This document shows positions 38,887-47,665 of a DNA stretch of 64,000 bases, one piece after another (the stretch's first letter is position 1; every line of letters begins with the position of its first letter). The notes beneath the pieces are model-generated. The model was not told the origin of the DNA, did no database searches, and worked only from the letters and a program-made list of their open reading frames with translations. Source of the DNA: Clostridioides difficile (GTDB taxonomy: Bacteria; Bacillota; Clostridia; Peptostreptococcales; Peptostreptococcaceae); assembly GCA_012955965.1 (NCBI GenBank), contig JABBZI010000013.1:50120-114119 (forward strand), written 5' to 3'. Position numbers and translations under genes: made by a program.

Positions 38887-41800
38887 TTAAACTTTGCATT
38901 CATTAACTTTATACTTAGTTATATCATTACAACACATTAGACAAGCTCTTTTTTCTTCATTCCATTCTATATATGAAGCATTTGCACTACTCCAAACATT
39001 AAGATTATCGTTATATATCTCAATTGTACAAGACCTTTTTTCTTCATTAAGTCCATTCATTGGACAAATATCACAAGGCTTATCTCTCCCCCAAAAAGCC
39101 TTATAACACAATTGATTTATCTTTGCATTTGGAGCAATACTCAATGTCTTTTGATTTATGAATAATAGTTCATAAGTATTTTTGTTTATTACATAAGTCC
39201 ATGAATTCAAATTGTCCATAATTACTTTTGTAGTCTCATAAGATTTCATTAATTTATCTTGTTTATGTTTATTAATCAAAAATACACTTAATATCTCTGA
39301 TATAAAGGTTAAGGATTCTATTTCATCCTTTGTCCAAAACCTATTTCCATTACAGTCATCAAATCCTACATAACCACTGAATTCTCCTTCATCTAAGATT
39401 GCACACTGCAACATAGAAACAATTCCCTGTGCTTTCAACATTTCATATAATTCACCGTCAAGTGTAGATATATCTTTACAATAAAAGATTCCTCTCTCAT
39501 TAAAATATTTCTTATAATCTCCAATTAAACTATATGATACTTCTCTAAGATTCTCTATTTCTGCTTCAATTCCATCATTACACCATTCAAATGTATTACT
39601 ACAATAAGTACTATCATCTGAATTTTCAAATACATATGCACGACTTACATTATAAGACCTACCAACCAGTTCCAAGATAAAATTTACTGCAGTATCAACA
39701 TCTTTAGATTCATATAAAATTCTAAATATATACTCAGAAAGATTTTGTTTAAATGTAGATTTTGTTTTATATGCTTCATCAATATCTTCTTCTCCACCTA
39801 ATACAGAAGTAAAGTTTTTAGTTCTTATTATTTCACTATCCATAGATTGACTATTACTTTCACATATCCAATAGCAATCCTTTCCCTTATCTTTTGCAAC
39901 ATATAATGCATTGTCTGCACTTCTAAAAAGTTCATTAAAATTTTTACCATGTTGAGGATAAATAGCAATTCCTATACTTCCAGAAATTTTATAGCCTTTA
40001 TTTTTCCCTGTAAATGAGCGTCTAAATAAATTCATTAATTCATCTGCCTTTTGTTTTAATATTTCTTCTGAATTCAGATTTTTTAGAAAAATTAAAAACT
40101 CATCTCCTCCTATACGTCCAATAATATCACTTTCTCTAAATATATTTATAAATTTAGATGCTATATCATTTAAAACTGCATCTCCAAATAAATGTCCTAG
40201 ATTATCATTAATCCCCTTAAAGTCATCAACGTCTATTATAAACAATGCACTACTACATTCCTTGCCTTCATTCTCTAAATAAGTTCTAACTAAATCTTCT
40301 GTTGTAATTTTATTATATAATCCTGTGAGTAAATCTCTCTGTGCTTTATTTTTAAGTTCATCGTTTTTCCTTTTTTCTTTGTCTATGTCTGCAATAGCAC
40401 CTATAACTCGTGTACATTGATTGTACTTATCAATAATACTAGATAATCTAACTTTGCACCAAATATATTCATTTTTTCCTTTTCTAAATCTAAGTTCTGT
40501 TTCATTATATTCATTGTCACCATCCATAGCTCTAGTAAAAAGGTCTATATACTTTGCTATATCATCTTTGTATATCATTTCTTTTTCTAACATGTTATCA
40601 ATCAGATTATTTCTTACTGGTTTGTATCCAAATTTCTTTTCCCATTTGTCAGAAATGTTTACTGTATCTGTATTTAGATTCCATTCAAAGACAATGTTAT
40701 TATCTTGGTCCATAACAATTCTATAGCACTCTTCACTTACATCTAATTGTTCTTGCGCCGACTTACTTGATGTAATATCAATAACAACACAATATACCCA
40801 TGAATCTCCATACTTATCTTTTACTATTTGTCCTTTATCCAATAACCAACGTATCTCTCCATCTGAATGAACTACTCTATACTCAACTTCAAGTATATTT
40901 CCATTTTTTAGTTGCATTTCTAGTTCATTTTTAACTATTTCACGGTCATCTTCATATATTACATTCAGCAATTTATTATCGAAAAATAATTCAAGCTCCT
41001 CTTTTGTATATCCCAATAGATTTTGATATCCTTCATTAACAAAGTTAAATATGTAATTTCCATCGCAACTGTATTTATATACTCCTCCAGGAATGTTTGC
41101 AGTCAGCACTTTCAAATCATCATTTATTCTTTTTAGCTCCTCAGAATTATTGACCATATTGTCAATCAGGCTATTGAAAGCAGTAGTAATTTTAGCATAC
41201 TCATTATTTGTATTAAGATTAAATCTTATACTCGTATCACCATCTTTTATTTTTTCTATCCCCTCAATCAACTTACCCATAGGATTTAAAAAGTGTTTTT
41301 TTACATATACAGAAATTACGCATATAAAAACTATAATTAAAACCATAAAAAGTAGTACAACAAATATAGCCCTGTCAATTGGCTTCATTATCTCTGATGC
41401 TTCTACAGTACTTAATATAAACCATCCATCTGATACTTCAGAATAATATCCAATATTTTTGATATCGTCTTCAGAGTAACTTATAAAACCATCTGGATTC
41501 TTTTTAAAATTTTTAGACTTCCATTCTTTAAAAAAACTTTCATCATCTATTATATTTTTATATTTATATTTACCATCATTAGCAACTGTATTTCCTATAG
41601 AATCAATTACAATCATTTTACCTGTATTAAAAGAAGGTATATCATTTATTATATTTTTAATATAGTCTGTATCTACAATAAAGGATACAAAACCTTGATA
41701 TTCATTATTAATCCAAATTGGATATCCTATTACAAAGTTTCTTTTACTTATATAAAAACTCCTCTTATTATTTATATTAGAAATTTTCAAACTATCTTGT

Positions 41801-42231
41801 GCTAATCCTTTAAATTCTGAACCTGACATTAGTGCTTTTTTATTAATAATATTTTCATCACTTGATGCAACTACTATATCGTTTTTATCTATAAGTGACA
41901 TTCTAAGCAAAAACTTTTCCTTATTATTAATATCTCTTAATATCTTGTTTATATTTTCTTGTTTTAATCTATTATCTAAAATTTCCTTATTTTCACTGGA
42001 TAGATACTCTTGAATTTCAGAAATTTGAGAAGTCGTTTTTAATGTTACCTCTTTTTGACTAAAAAAACTCTTTAATCGTTTTGATTGTATTATTGTAGCT
42101 GTTTTGATGTTATTTTCCATCAAATCATTAGAATTTTCAGTAAATTTATGTATACAGATTCCAGCAATGATTATTGACGGAATTATTGAAACTAATATAA
42201 GAATAATAAATATTTTTTTTTGTATCTTCAT
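38887..42231 (-). CDS. Membrane sensor diguanylate cyclase (dCache-HAMP-PAS-PAS-GGDEF-GAF-PAS)
   Basis: The product is 1,114 residues. One N-terminal transmembrane helix, an extracellular dCache-like domain (about 30-280), a second helix (about 285-305) and HAMP (about 305-360) are followed by two PAS domains (about 370-620) and a GGDEF domain with an intact GRIGGDEF motif near residue 706. RESD five residues before it is the inhibitory I-site. After that come a GAF domain (about 830-985) and a C-terminal PAS with CYKAFWGRDKPCDICPM. It should make cyclic di-GMP in response to an outside signal and be feedback-inhibited. There is no EAL domain. GGGGGAG precedes ATG 42231. Confidence 0.88.
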   Translation of the reverse strand: MKIQKKIFIILILVSIIPSIIIAGICIHKFTENSNDLMENNIKTATIIQSKRLKSFFSQKEVTLKTTSQISEIQEYLSSENKEILDNRLKQENINKILRDINNKEKFLLRMSLIDKNDIVVASSDENIINKKALMSGSEFKGLAQDSLKISNINNKRSFYISKRNFVIGYPIWINNEYQGFVSFIVDTDYIKNIINDIPSFNTGKMIVIDSIGNTVANDGKYKYKNIIDDESFFKEWKSKNFKKNPDGFISYSEDDIKNIGYYSEVSDGWFILSTVEASEIMKPIDRAIFVVLLFMVLIIVFICVISVYVKKHFLNPMGKLIEGIEKIKDGDTSIRFNLNTNNEYAKITTAFNSLIDNMVNNSEELKRINDDLKVLTANIPGGVYKYSCDGNYIFNFVNEGYQNLLGYTKEELELFFDNKLLNVIYEDDREIVKNELEMQLKNGNILEVEYRVVHSDGEIRWLLDKGQIVKDKYGDSWVYCVVIDITSSKSAQEQLDVSEECYRIVMDQDNNIVFEWNLNTDTVNISDKWEKKFGYKPVRNNLIDNMLEKEMIYKDDIAKYIDLFTRAMDGDNEYNETELRFRKGKNEYIWCKVRLSSIIDKYNQCTRVIGAIADIDKEKRKNDELKNKAQRDLLTGLYNKITTEDLVRTYLENEGKECSSALFIIDVDDFKGINDNLGHLFGDAVLNDIASKFINIFRESDIIGRIGGDEFLIFLKNLNSEEILKQKADELMNLFRRSFTGKNKGYKISGSIGIAIYPQHGKNFNELFRSADNALYVAKDKGKDCYWICESNSQSMDSEIIRTKNFTSVLGGEEDIDEAYKTKSTFKQNLSEYIFRILYESKDVDTAVNFILELVGRSYNVSRAYVFENSDDSTYCSNTFEWCNDGIEAEIENLREVSYSLIGDYKKYFNERGIFYCKDISTLDGELYEMLKAQGIVSMLQCAILDEGEFSGYVGFDDCNGNRFWTKDEIESLTFISEILSVFLINKHKQDKLMKSYETTKVIMDNLNSWTYVINKNTYELLFINQKTLSIAPNAKINQLCYKAFWGRDKPCDICPMNGLNEEKRSCTIEIYNDNLNVWSSANASYIEWNEEKRACLMCCNDITKYKVNECKV

Positions 42232-42466
42232 AAGTTCTCCCCCTATTTTTAATAAACAATATAAATATAAATTTCTTTAGATATTTACTATTCATTTATT
42301 TTACTTATAAACTTATGTATTTGCTCCCCAAAATTAAAACCATATTTACAAATTTCACATTAAAATTATTTATATATTCATTGTATTTTAAATTTTTCTA
42401 TATTTCAACCAGATAATATCAAATGTTACTGTTTATAATTTAATTCTTAATAAATATATAGAATTA

Positions 42467-44332
42467 TTAGTTTATAATTTTTACTTTACTCTTATCTAAT
42501 ACCATTTTTAGAGAGTTCTCAACCGTTTCAATTACATCCTTATAACTTAAGTATACATTTACATAAATATAATCTTCATATAAATTGTATTCAGTTACTC
42601 TACAATACAATAACTTTCCTCCATCTATTAAATTGCTTAAAATATAATTATCTTTTCTTGGGACATAACCTATTACATAACCAGTTTTCCCAACTATTTT
42701 AATAGCATTTTCATCGTATAGATTATCTTTCTCCCTATTTAGATAATATATCTTACTCTCTTCTAATTCTTTTTCCAGACATTCTCTATTTCTAAATCTT
42801 GAACCCGCAACAGCTACTGAAGTTAAGTATATGTCCTTACCATGTTCATCTACTTTTATTTTTTCAATATTTATAAATTCTTTCTTCAAATTATTACTTT
42901 CATATAATAATCTTCTTAGTTCATCCTTCAACATTACATTTTTTTCCTTTTCATAAGCTTCTTTAACTATTTTCAATTCTTCAAGAGATAATTTTTCTCT
43001 ATATCTTTTTAAAATATTTATAGATTCTTTTCTAACTTCATTTATATTGCCAAATATACCTTTCAAAGATATATCTTTTCCTTCAGGATATAGAGAATTA
43101 CTGCCTTTAGTGACAATAAAAAATAACATATCATCATAATATTCTTGTGTTAATCTATCTTTTTCTATATCTTCCATTTTTCCGGTTAAATCATCTAGGT
43201 TAAATGTATTTTCAAAAAAGTTTAATAACTTTAATCTAGAGCTTTTCTCCCCCTTTTTAGATATGTACCAATATACTTCAAAATCTCTAATATCTCTATC
43301 CAAATATGGTAATAAATCATCATAAGATAAATTCACATCATAAGTTTTTGACATTTTTATCATATCTTCTGTCTTACCTCTTGCATTTTTTAATCCTTCA
43401 AAATATACATTCTTCCACTTTTCACTAAGTAAGACAGCATTCATTTCTTTCTCAAATTCAATTTTATCGCACTCTATATTTTCATCTTTCAAGACATTTA
43501 TAGCTATTAAAAAAATTGAATATAAACTTTCAAAAGTAGTTCCATAGGTCACTACAATTGGTAAAAATTGATTTACTAATTGGACTTTATTTCCTATGTA
43601 TTTAAAATCTACACTTAACAAGTAGTTACATATCAGATAGGCTAAGTTATTTATCTTTTCTCTATCTAAATCTCTTCTTTCAAGATATTTATCCAAATCA
43701 ATAATAGAAATAATATAATTCATCAATAATCGTTCATGTTTCATATCTTTGTAACCCTGTTCAATTAAATAGGAATTTATTTTAGAATCCAAAATTTCCA
43801 TGTTGACAATAGCAAATACTTTTATCGAGCCTGTAGCTTTTTTAGATAAATTAAATAAATATGTATTGTAAAATTCTAGTTTCTTAATAGTATTACTAAG
43901 ATAAAATACATATTCTCCAGATTTAGAAAAAGTATCCACAACTTCTCTTATATTTTCCACCTCTAAATATCTCTCACTTAAAACTAATCCAAGTTTTACA
44001 TATTCAGCCTTTTTACTTTTATATATTAATTCTTTAGTTAATTTATATAACCATTTCTCATCAATAATCATTTCTTTTACTAAAGTATTTATCTTTTTTA
44101 TAAAAATTTCAAAATAGCAAATTAGAGGTTTAAAATTATTATTCTCCAATAAATAGATTTCATTAGATTGACTTTTATACATATTTAAAATTCCATCTAC
44201 TAGATTATTTGAAAGTTCCACTTGTTCTCTTAAAGGTATATTTTCATATATGCATAGGTAATTCATTTCAAATGATTCTTTATATCCATCATAACCCTTA
44301 AATCCCTGCAATTGTTTAAAAATACTTTCCAT
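42467..44332 (-). CDS. HIRAN-domain protein of unknown function
   Basis: The product is 621 residues from ATG 44332 behind AAGGAGGA. Residues 1 to about 490 are helical, charged and unfamiliar to me. Residues about 500-605 are a HIRAN domain: VAVAGSRFRN, LNREKDNLYDENAIKIV and GYVIGYVPRKDN. HIRAN domains bind 3' DNA ends in eukaryotic HLTF and are often attached to helicases or nucleases in bacteria, but no such domain is visible here. It is a single-gene unit between a diguanylate cyclase gene and the aromatic operon terminator. A DNA-related role is only a suggestion. Confidence 0.8.
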   Translation of the reverse strand: MESIFKQLQGFKGYDGYKESFEMNYLCIYENIPLREQVELSNNLVDGILNMYKSQSNEIYLLENNNFKPLICYFEIFIKKINTLVKEMIIDEKWLYKLTKELIYKSKKAEYVKLGLVLSERYLEVENIREVVDTFSKSGEYVFYLSNTIKKLEFYNTYLFNLSKKATGSIKVFAIVNMEILDSKINSYLIEQGYKDMKHERLLMNYIISIIDLDKYLERRDLDREKINNLAYLICNYLLSVDFKYIGNKVQLVNQFLPIVVTYGTTFESLYSIFLIAINVLKDENIECDKIEFEKEMNAVLLSEKWKNVYFEGLKNARGKTEDMIKMSKTYDVNLSYDDLLPYLDRDIRDFEVYWYISKKGEKSSRLKLLNFFENTFNLDDLTGKMEDIEKDRLTQEYYDDMLFFIVTKGSNSLYPEGKDISLKGIFGNINEVRKESINILKRYREKLSLEELKIVKEAYEKEKNVMLKDELRRLLYESNNLKKEFINIEKIKVDEHGKDIYLTSVAVAGSRFRNRECLEKELEESKIYYLNREKDNLYDENAIKIVGKTGYVIGYVPRKDNYILSNLIDGGKLLYCRVTEYNLYEDYIYVNVYLSYKDVIETVENSLKMVLDKSKVKIIN

Positions 44333-44414
44333 TAAATTATCCTCCTTTACATGATGTAATTTATATTGATTATACTACTTATTTCAGCAAGTTTACATTT
44401 TTACACAAAAAAAT

Positions 44415-44441
44415 ATTACTAGAATTTGAAATTCTAGTAAT
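44415..44441 (-). terminator. Terminator of the quinate/shikimate-type operon
   Basis: Perfect 12-base arms ATTACTAGAATT and AATTCTAGTAAT around a three-base loop are followed on the minus strand by T7. It ends the operon running from about 50515 to 44547. Confidence 0.88.
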
Positions 44442-44546
44442 ATTAGTAAGATTTATTATGTAAATACCTTATCTTCTAACAGTAAATAACATCCTTATTA
44501 GTTTAAATGCCAATTTTTTTAATATAAACCTGCTCTAATGTTAAAT

Positions 44547-45329
44547 TTACTTATCAAATTCAGTTAACTTTACAATCATCTCTTCACAAATTGCTTTTAT
44601 TGTCTTATTGTCTGTATTGATAATAATATCCGCAGATGCTAGGTATTTTCCTTCTCGCTTTTTCATTAGGTCAGATATAAATTCTACATTCATATTATTA
44701 TTAAGTATCGGTCTTTCATCACTATGTTTAACACGTTGAAGAATAGTTTCTGGACTTGCTGTCAACAAGACAACCCTTCCATTCTTTTTTATATATTCTA
44801 CATTTTTATCTCGAAGTACAATTCCTCCCCCACAGGAAACAACAATACCTTTCTTTTTTTGTAAATCTATTAGTGTTTGGCTTTCAAGATTTCTAAAATA
44901 CTCCTCCCCTAGTTTCTCAAATATTTCAGAAATACTCATTCCTTGTTGTTTTATTATATATGAATCCGTTTCTACTCGTTCCATCTCTAATAAATGGCCT
45001 AAGTATGATGATATAGTACTTTTACCTACACCCATAAATCCAACAAGCATTATATTATAAGAAAATAAATTTTTAGCTTGTATTTTCTTACTTGTTTTAA
45101 CCATGTATCTAAAAACATCTATAATTTCATTTTCAAATTTATTACCCTTTAATTTGTTAATCAATGCCACTTCTTTTTTATTTTCATACTCTGACTGTAA
45201 AATAGGCAGACATTTTTCTTTTTTAATATCTATAATATCCTTTATACATTCCATTCTTTTTTCAAGCAAATTTATAAACTCATCATCATATAAATCTATT
45301 TTTTTTCTTATCTTTTCTATCTTTTCCAT
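44547..45329 (-). CDS. aroK: Chorismate mutase-shikimate kinase fusion
   Basis: The product is 260 residues. Residues 1-85 are an AroQ-type chorismate mutase (IRKKIDLYDDEFINLLEKRM, IIDVFRYMVKTSKKIQ). Residues about 92-258 are a complete shikimate kinase: Walker A GFMGVGKST, substrate residues VETDSYI, EEYFRNLE, the GGGIV loop and the lid RVKHSDERPIL. The two domains would catalyse nonadjacent steps, shikimate to shikimate 3-phosphate and chorismate to prephenate. It is the last gene of an operon with a shikimate dehydrogenase-like enzyme and a carrier, so it probably passes imported shikimate into aromatic biosynthesis. GAGGTG precedes ATG 45329. Confidence 0.9.
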   Translation of the reverse strand: MEKIEKIRKKIDLYDDEFINLLEKRMECIKDIIDIKKEKCLPILQSEYENKKEVALINKLKGNKFENEIIDVFRYMVKTSKKIQAKNLFSYNIMLVGFMGVGKSTISSYLGHLLEMERVETDSYIIKQQGMSISEIFEKLGEEYFRNLESQTLIDLQKKKGIVVSCGGGIVLRDKNVEYIKKNGRVVLLTASPETILQRVKHSDERPILNNNMNVEFISDLMKKREGKYLASADIIINTDNKTIKAICEEMIVKLTEFDK

Positions 45330-45360
45330 AGTGACACCTCAGCTTTCAAACTGGTTAAAA

Positions 45361-46578
45361 TTAAATATCATAATCACACACTTTTTCTTTTCCGTATCTC
45401 ATATTTACAAATAATGCAAGTAAAATTCCAACAAAAGTTATAGCCACATTAAATAATACAACATATTTTGGTCCATTCACTCCACCTGATTTTGTGATAA
45501 TACCTGCTATATTTAAAATAACATAGTTTGCTATACTCGATGCAATCATAACTATAGATGTTATTTTTCCTTTATTAGTTGGAAACATTTCATTTGCTGT
45601 TGACGTTGTTAATTGAAGGACACCACCTGCTGCTGAATAACCTATTACAAATCCTCCTAGCATACAAATAGTTGGAGTTTGGACAAAATATACTACTAAT
45701 AGCATAATTAAAGCTATTATAGGATATATAACTAGTATTCTTATTGGCTTAATATACTTTTTAATAAGTACAGAAGTTATTAATACTGCACATATTACTC
45801 CCATTGAGTAGAAAGACTGAATTTTTGTAGGGTCAGCCATGCCATATAATTTTCCCAATTCCTGATTGCAATTTAACCATAATACAAATGTTGATGTACA
45901 TGTAAATCCAATACAAACAAGAGCTATACTTGTTGGTGTAAATTTCATCTTTTCTGATTTAACTATTTTTCCTTTATTATCAGTAACATCATTAGCTGGT
46001 GGAAATGGTAATATAGCTATTAAAATTGCATCTATGACAATAAGAATAGCTGTCACTATAAAAATAACTTTAAATGATATTGAATTTACTGCGACAAAAC
46101 CAATTATAAAAGGAAGTAAAAATTGTGCTAAAGCTATTGTAAACTTAGTAAACATATTTGCTATTGTTCCCAAACTAGCAAATATCTCCATACAAGAAGG
46201 AGTTACACATGTATCTAAAAATGAGTTAGCGGCTCCTCCAATTATTGCAAATACATACGCTACATAAAAATTTGGTGAAAATACAATTCCAACAAAGAAA
46301 ATCGCATGTAAAAAATTTCCTATAAGCCCACTTACTTTTCTTCCATACTTATCTGATATAGGTCCTGCAAATGGATATGATATAAGTCTACCTAATCCCA
46401 ATGCAGCAATAACTGCTAAAACAATACTTACATCTAATGTCCCATCTGATAACGTTTTAGCCCCCCACATTGATGAAAATTCTGGTTTATATTGTCCTAA
46501 AATTGAAATTCCAATACCAAGTAAAAAATATGAAAAATACAATGCTATGGCAGTAGGATAATATTTTTTATTATTCAT
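45361..46578 (-). CDS. MFS transporter, probable quinate/shikimate carrier
   Basis: The product is 405 residues with 12 membrane segments from ATG 46578 behind AGGAGAAG. The major-facilitator loop 2-3 motif appears as GPISDKYGRKVSG near residue 75. There is no drug-efflux signature. It lies between the AroE-like dehydrogenase and the chorismate mutase-shikimate kinase gene, 31 bp upstream of the latter. Uptake of quinate, shikimate or dehydroshikimate is inferred from these neighbours and from what I recall of a similar gene order in Listeria; the sequence alone does not give the substrate. Confidence 0.85.
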   Translation of the reverse strand: MNNKKYYPTAIALYFSYFLLGIGISILGQYKPEFSSMWGAKTLSDGTLDVSIVLAVIAALGLGRLISYPFAGPISDKYGRKVSGLIGNFLHAIFFVGIVFSPNFYVAYVFAIIGGAANSFLDTCVTPSCMEIFASLGTIANMFTKFTIALAQFLLPFIIGFVAVNSISFKVIFIVTAILIVIDAILIAILPFPPANDVTDNKGKIVKSEKMKFTPTSIALVCIGFTCTSTFVLWLNCNQELGKLYGMADPTKIQSFYSMGVICAVLITSVLIKKYIKPIRILVIYPIIALIMLLVVYFVQTPTICMLGGFVIGYSAAGGVLQLTTSTANEMFPTNKGKITSIVMIASSIANYVILNIAGIITKSGGVNGPKYVVLFNVAITFVGILLALFVNMRYGKEKVCDYDI

Positions 46579-46636
46579 AATTCTTCTCCTATTCTTGTTA
46601 ATTTATTAACATTTTTATGTACAATAAACTTATCAC

Positions 46637-46702
46637 CATAATGGGTTTAAAGTATAGTCAAATCTTTAAATTTAACTAAACTATGATACATAACCCACTA
46701 TG
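46637..46702. repeat. Inverted repeat between aroE-like and MFS genes
   Basis: CATAATGGGTT (46637-46647) and AACCCACTATG (46692-46702) pair with one mismatch, and ATAGT/ACTAT pairs further in. No T-tract follows on the minus strand, so this is an intra-operon hairpin and not a clear terminator. Confidence 0.5.
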
Positions 46703-46721
46703 ATAATTTATTTGTAAATTA

Positions 46722-47585
46722 TTATTTAAAACACAATTCCTTAATCTCTTCTACAGGCATTTCTAATCCAGTATATAGATTAAAAGCTTCTGCTCCTTGA
46801 TATAATAGCATTCCTAATCCACCAATGGCCTTACATCCATTAGCCTCAGCATCTTCAATCATTTTTGTTTTCTTTGGATTATAAACAACATCTGTTACTA
46901 CTAATTCTTTTCTTAAAACACTGACATCTTTTATGTTAGTTTCATTATCATAAGGTTTCATACCAATAAGAGTTGCATTCGTCAATATATCACTTGATGC
47001 TATCTCTTCATAAAGCTTTTCTGTATCTTCTAAATCATATAGATTAACAACACATTCTGGCACCTCTTTTTTTATATTCTCAACTGTCTTTTCTGCTCTT
47101 TTATAAAAATCATCCTTAGCATTAAAAATAGATATTGCTCTTGCACCATCTAATGCACATTGTACTTGTATAGCAGTTGCAGCACCACCAGCACCCATAA
47201 TTGTAATCTTTTTGTCTTTAACTTCTACTCCATTTTCTTTTAAGTTACGAACATAACCTACTCCATCTGTTATATGACCAACTAACTTTCCATCTTCATT
47301 TACAATTGTATTACATGCTCCAATTATACGAGCTGCTGGAGAAAGTTCATCCATATATTCTGTAACAGCAGACTTACATGGCATAGTTACATTAGCTCCT
47401 TTTATATTAAAAGTTTTTATTGCTGAAAGTGCATCTTTTACCTTATCTACTGTAATATCAAAAGCTAAATATCTATAATCTAAATCTAATTTTTCAAAAC
47501 TATAGTTATACATCACTGGTGATTTAGAATGACCAACTGGTGTACCTATTAATGCAAATAATCCTGTTCTACCTGAAATTTCCAT
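46722..47585 (-). CDS. aroE: Shikimate/quinate dehydrogenase (AroE/YdiB-like)
   Basis: The product is 287 residues from ATG 47585 behind GGGAGGA. Substrate-site residues are in place: GTPVGHSKSPVMYN near the N-terminus, GANVTMPCKSAV with the catalytic Lys and the ACNTIVNEDGKLVGHITDGVGY block with Asn and Asp. The nucleotide-binding loop is GAGGAATA (about residue 132), and ISIFNAKDDFYKRA in the specificity position resembles YdiB-type enzymes that accept NAD. It interconverts shikimate (or quinate) and the 3-dehydro acid. Its operon partners point to catabolic use, not only biosynthesis. Confidence 0.88.
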   Translation of the reverse strand: MEISGRTGLFALIGTPVGHSKSPVMYNYSFEKLDLDYRYLAFDITVDKVKDALSAIKTFNIKGANVTMPCKSAVTEYMDELSPAARIIGACNTIVNEDGKLVGHITDGVGYVRNLKENGVEVKDKKITIMGAGGAATAIQVQCALDGARAISIFNAKDDFYKRAEKTVENIKKEVPECVVNLYDLEDTEKLYEEIASSDILTNATLIGMKPYDNETNIKDVSVLRKELVVTDVVYNPKKTKMIEDAEANGCKAIGGLGMLLYQGAEAFNLYTGLEMPVEEIKELCFK

Positions 47586-47611
47586 AACTATCTTTTCCTC
47601 CCAGTATTATC

Positions 47612-47654
47612 ATTTTCTTTGCAAATAGTCTATCCAACTATTTGCAAAGAAAAT
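47612..47654. repeat. Perfect 18-bp stem between old-yellow-enzyme and aroE-like genes
   Basis: Arms 47612-47629 and 47637-47654 are exactly complementary around a seven-base loop. No T-run follows on the minus strand. It is probably an RNA-processing or differential-stability element within the operon. Confidence 0.7.
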
Positions 47655-47665
47655 TTATTTATTAT

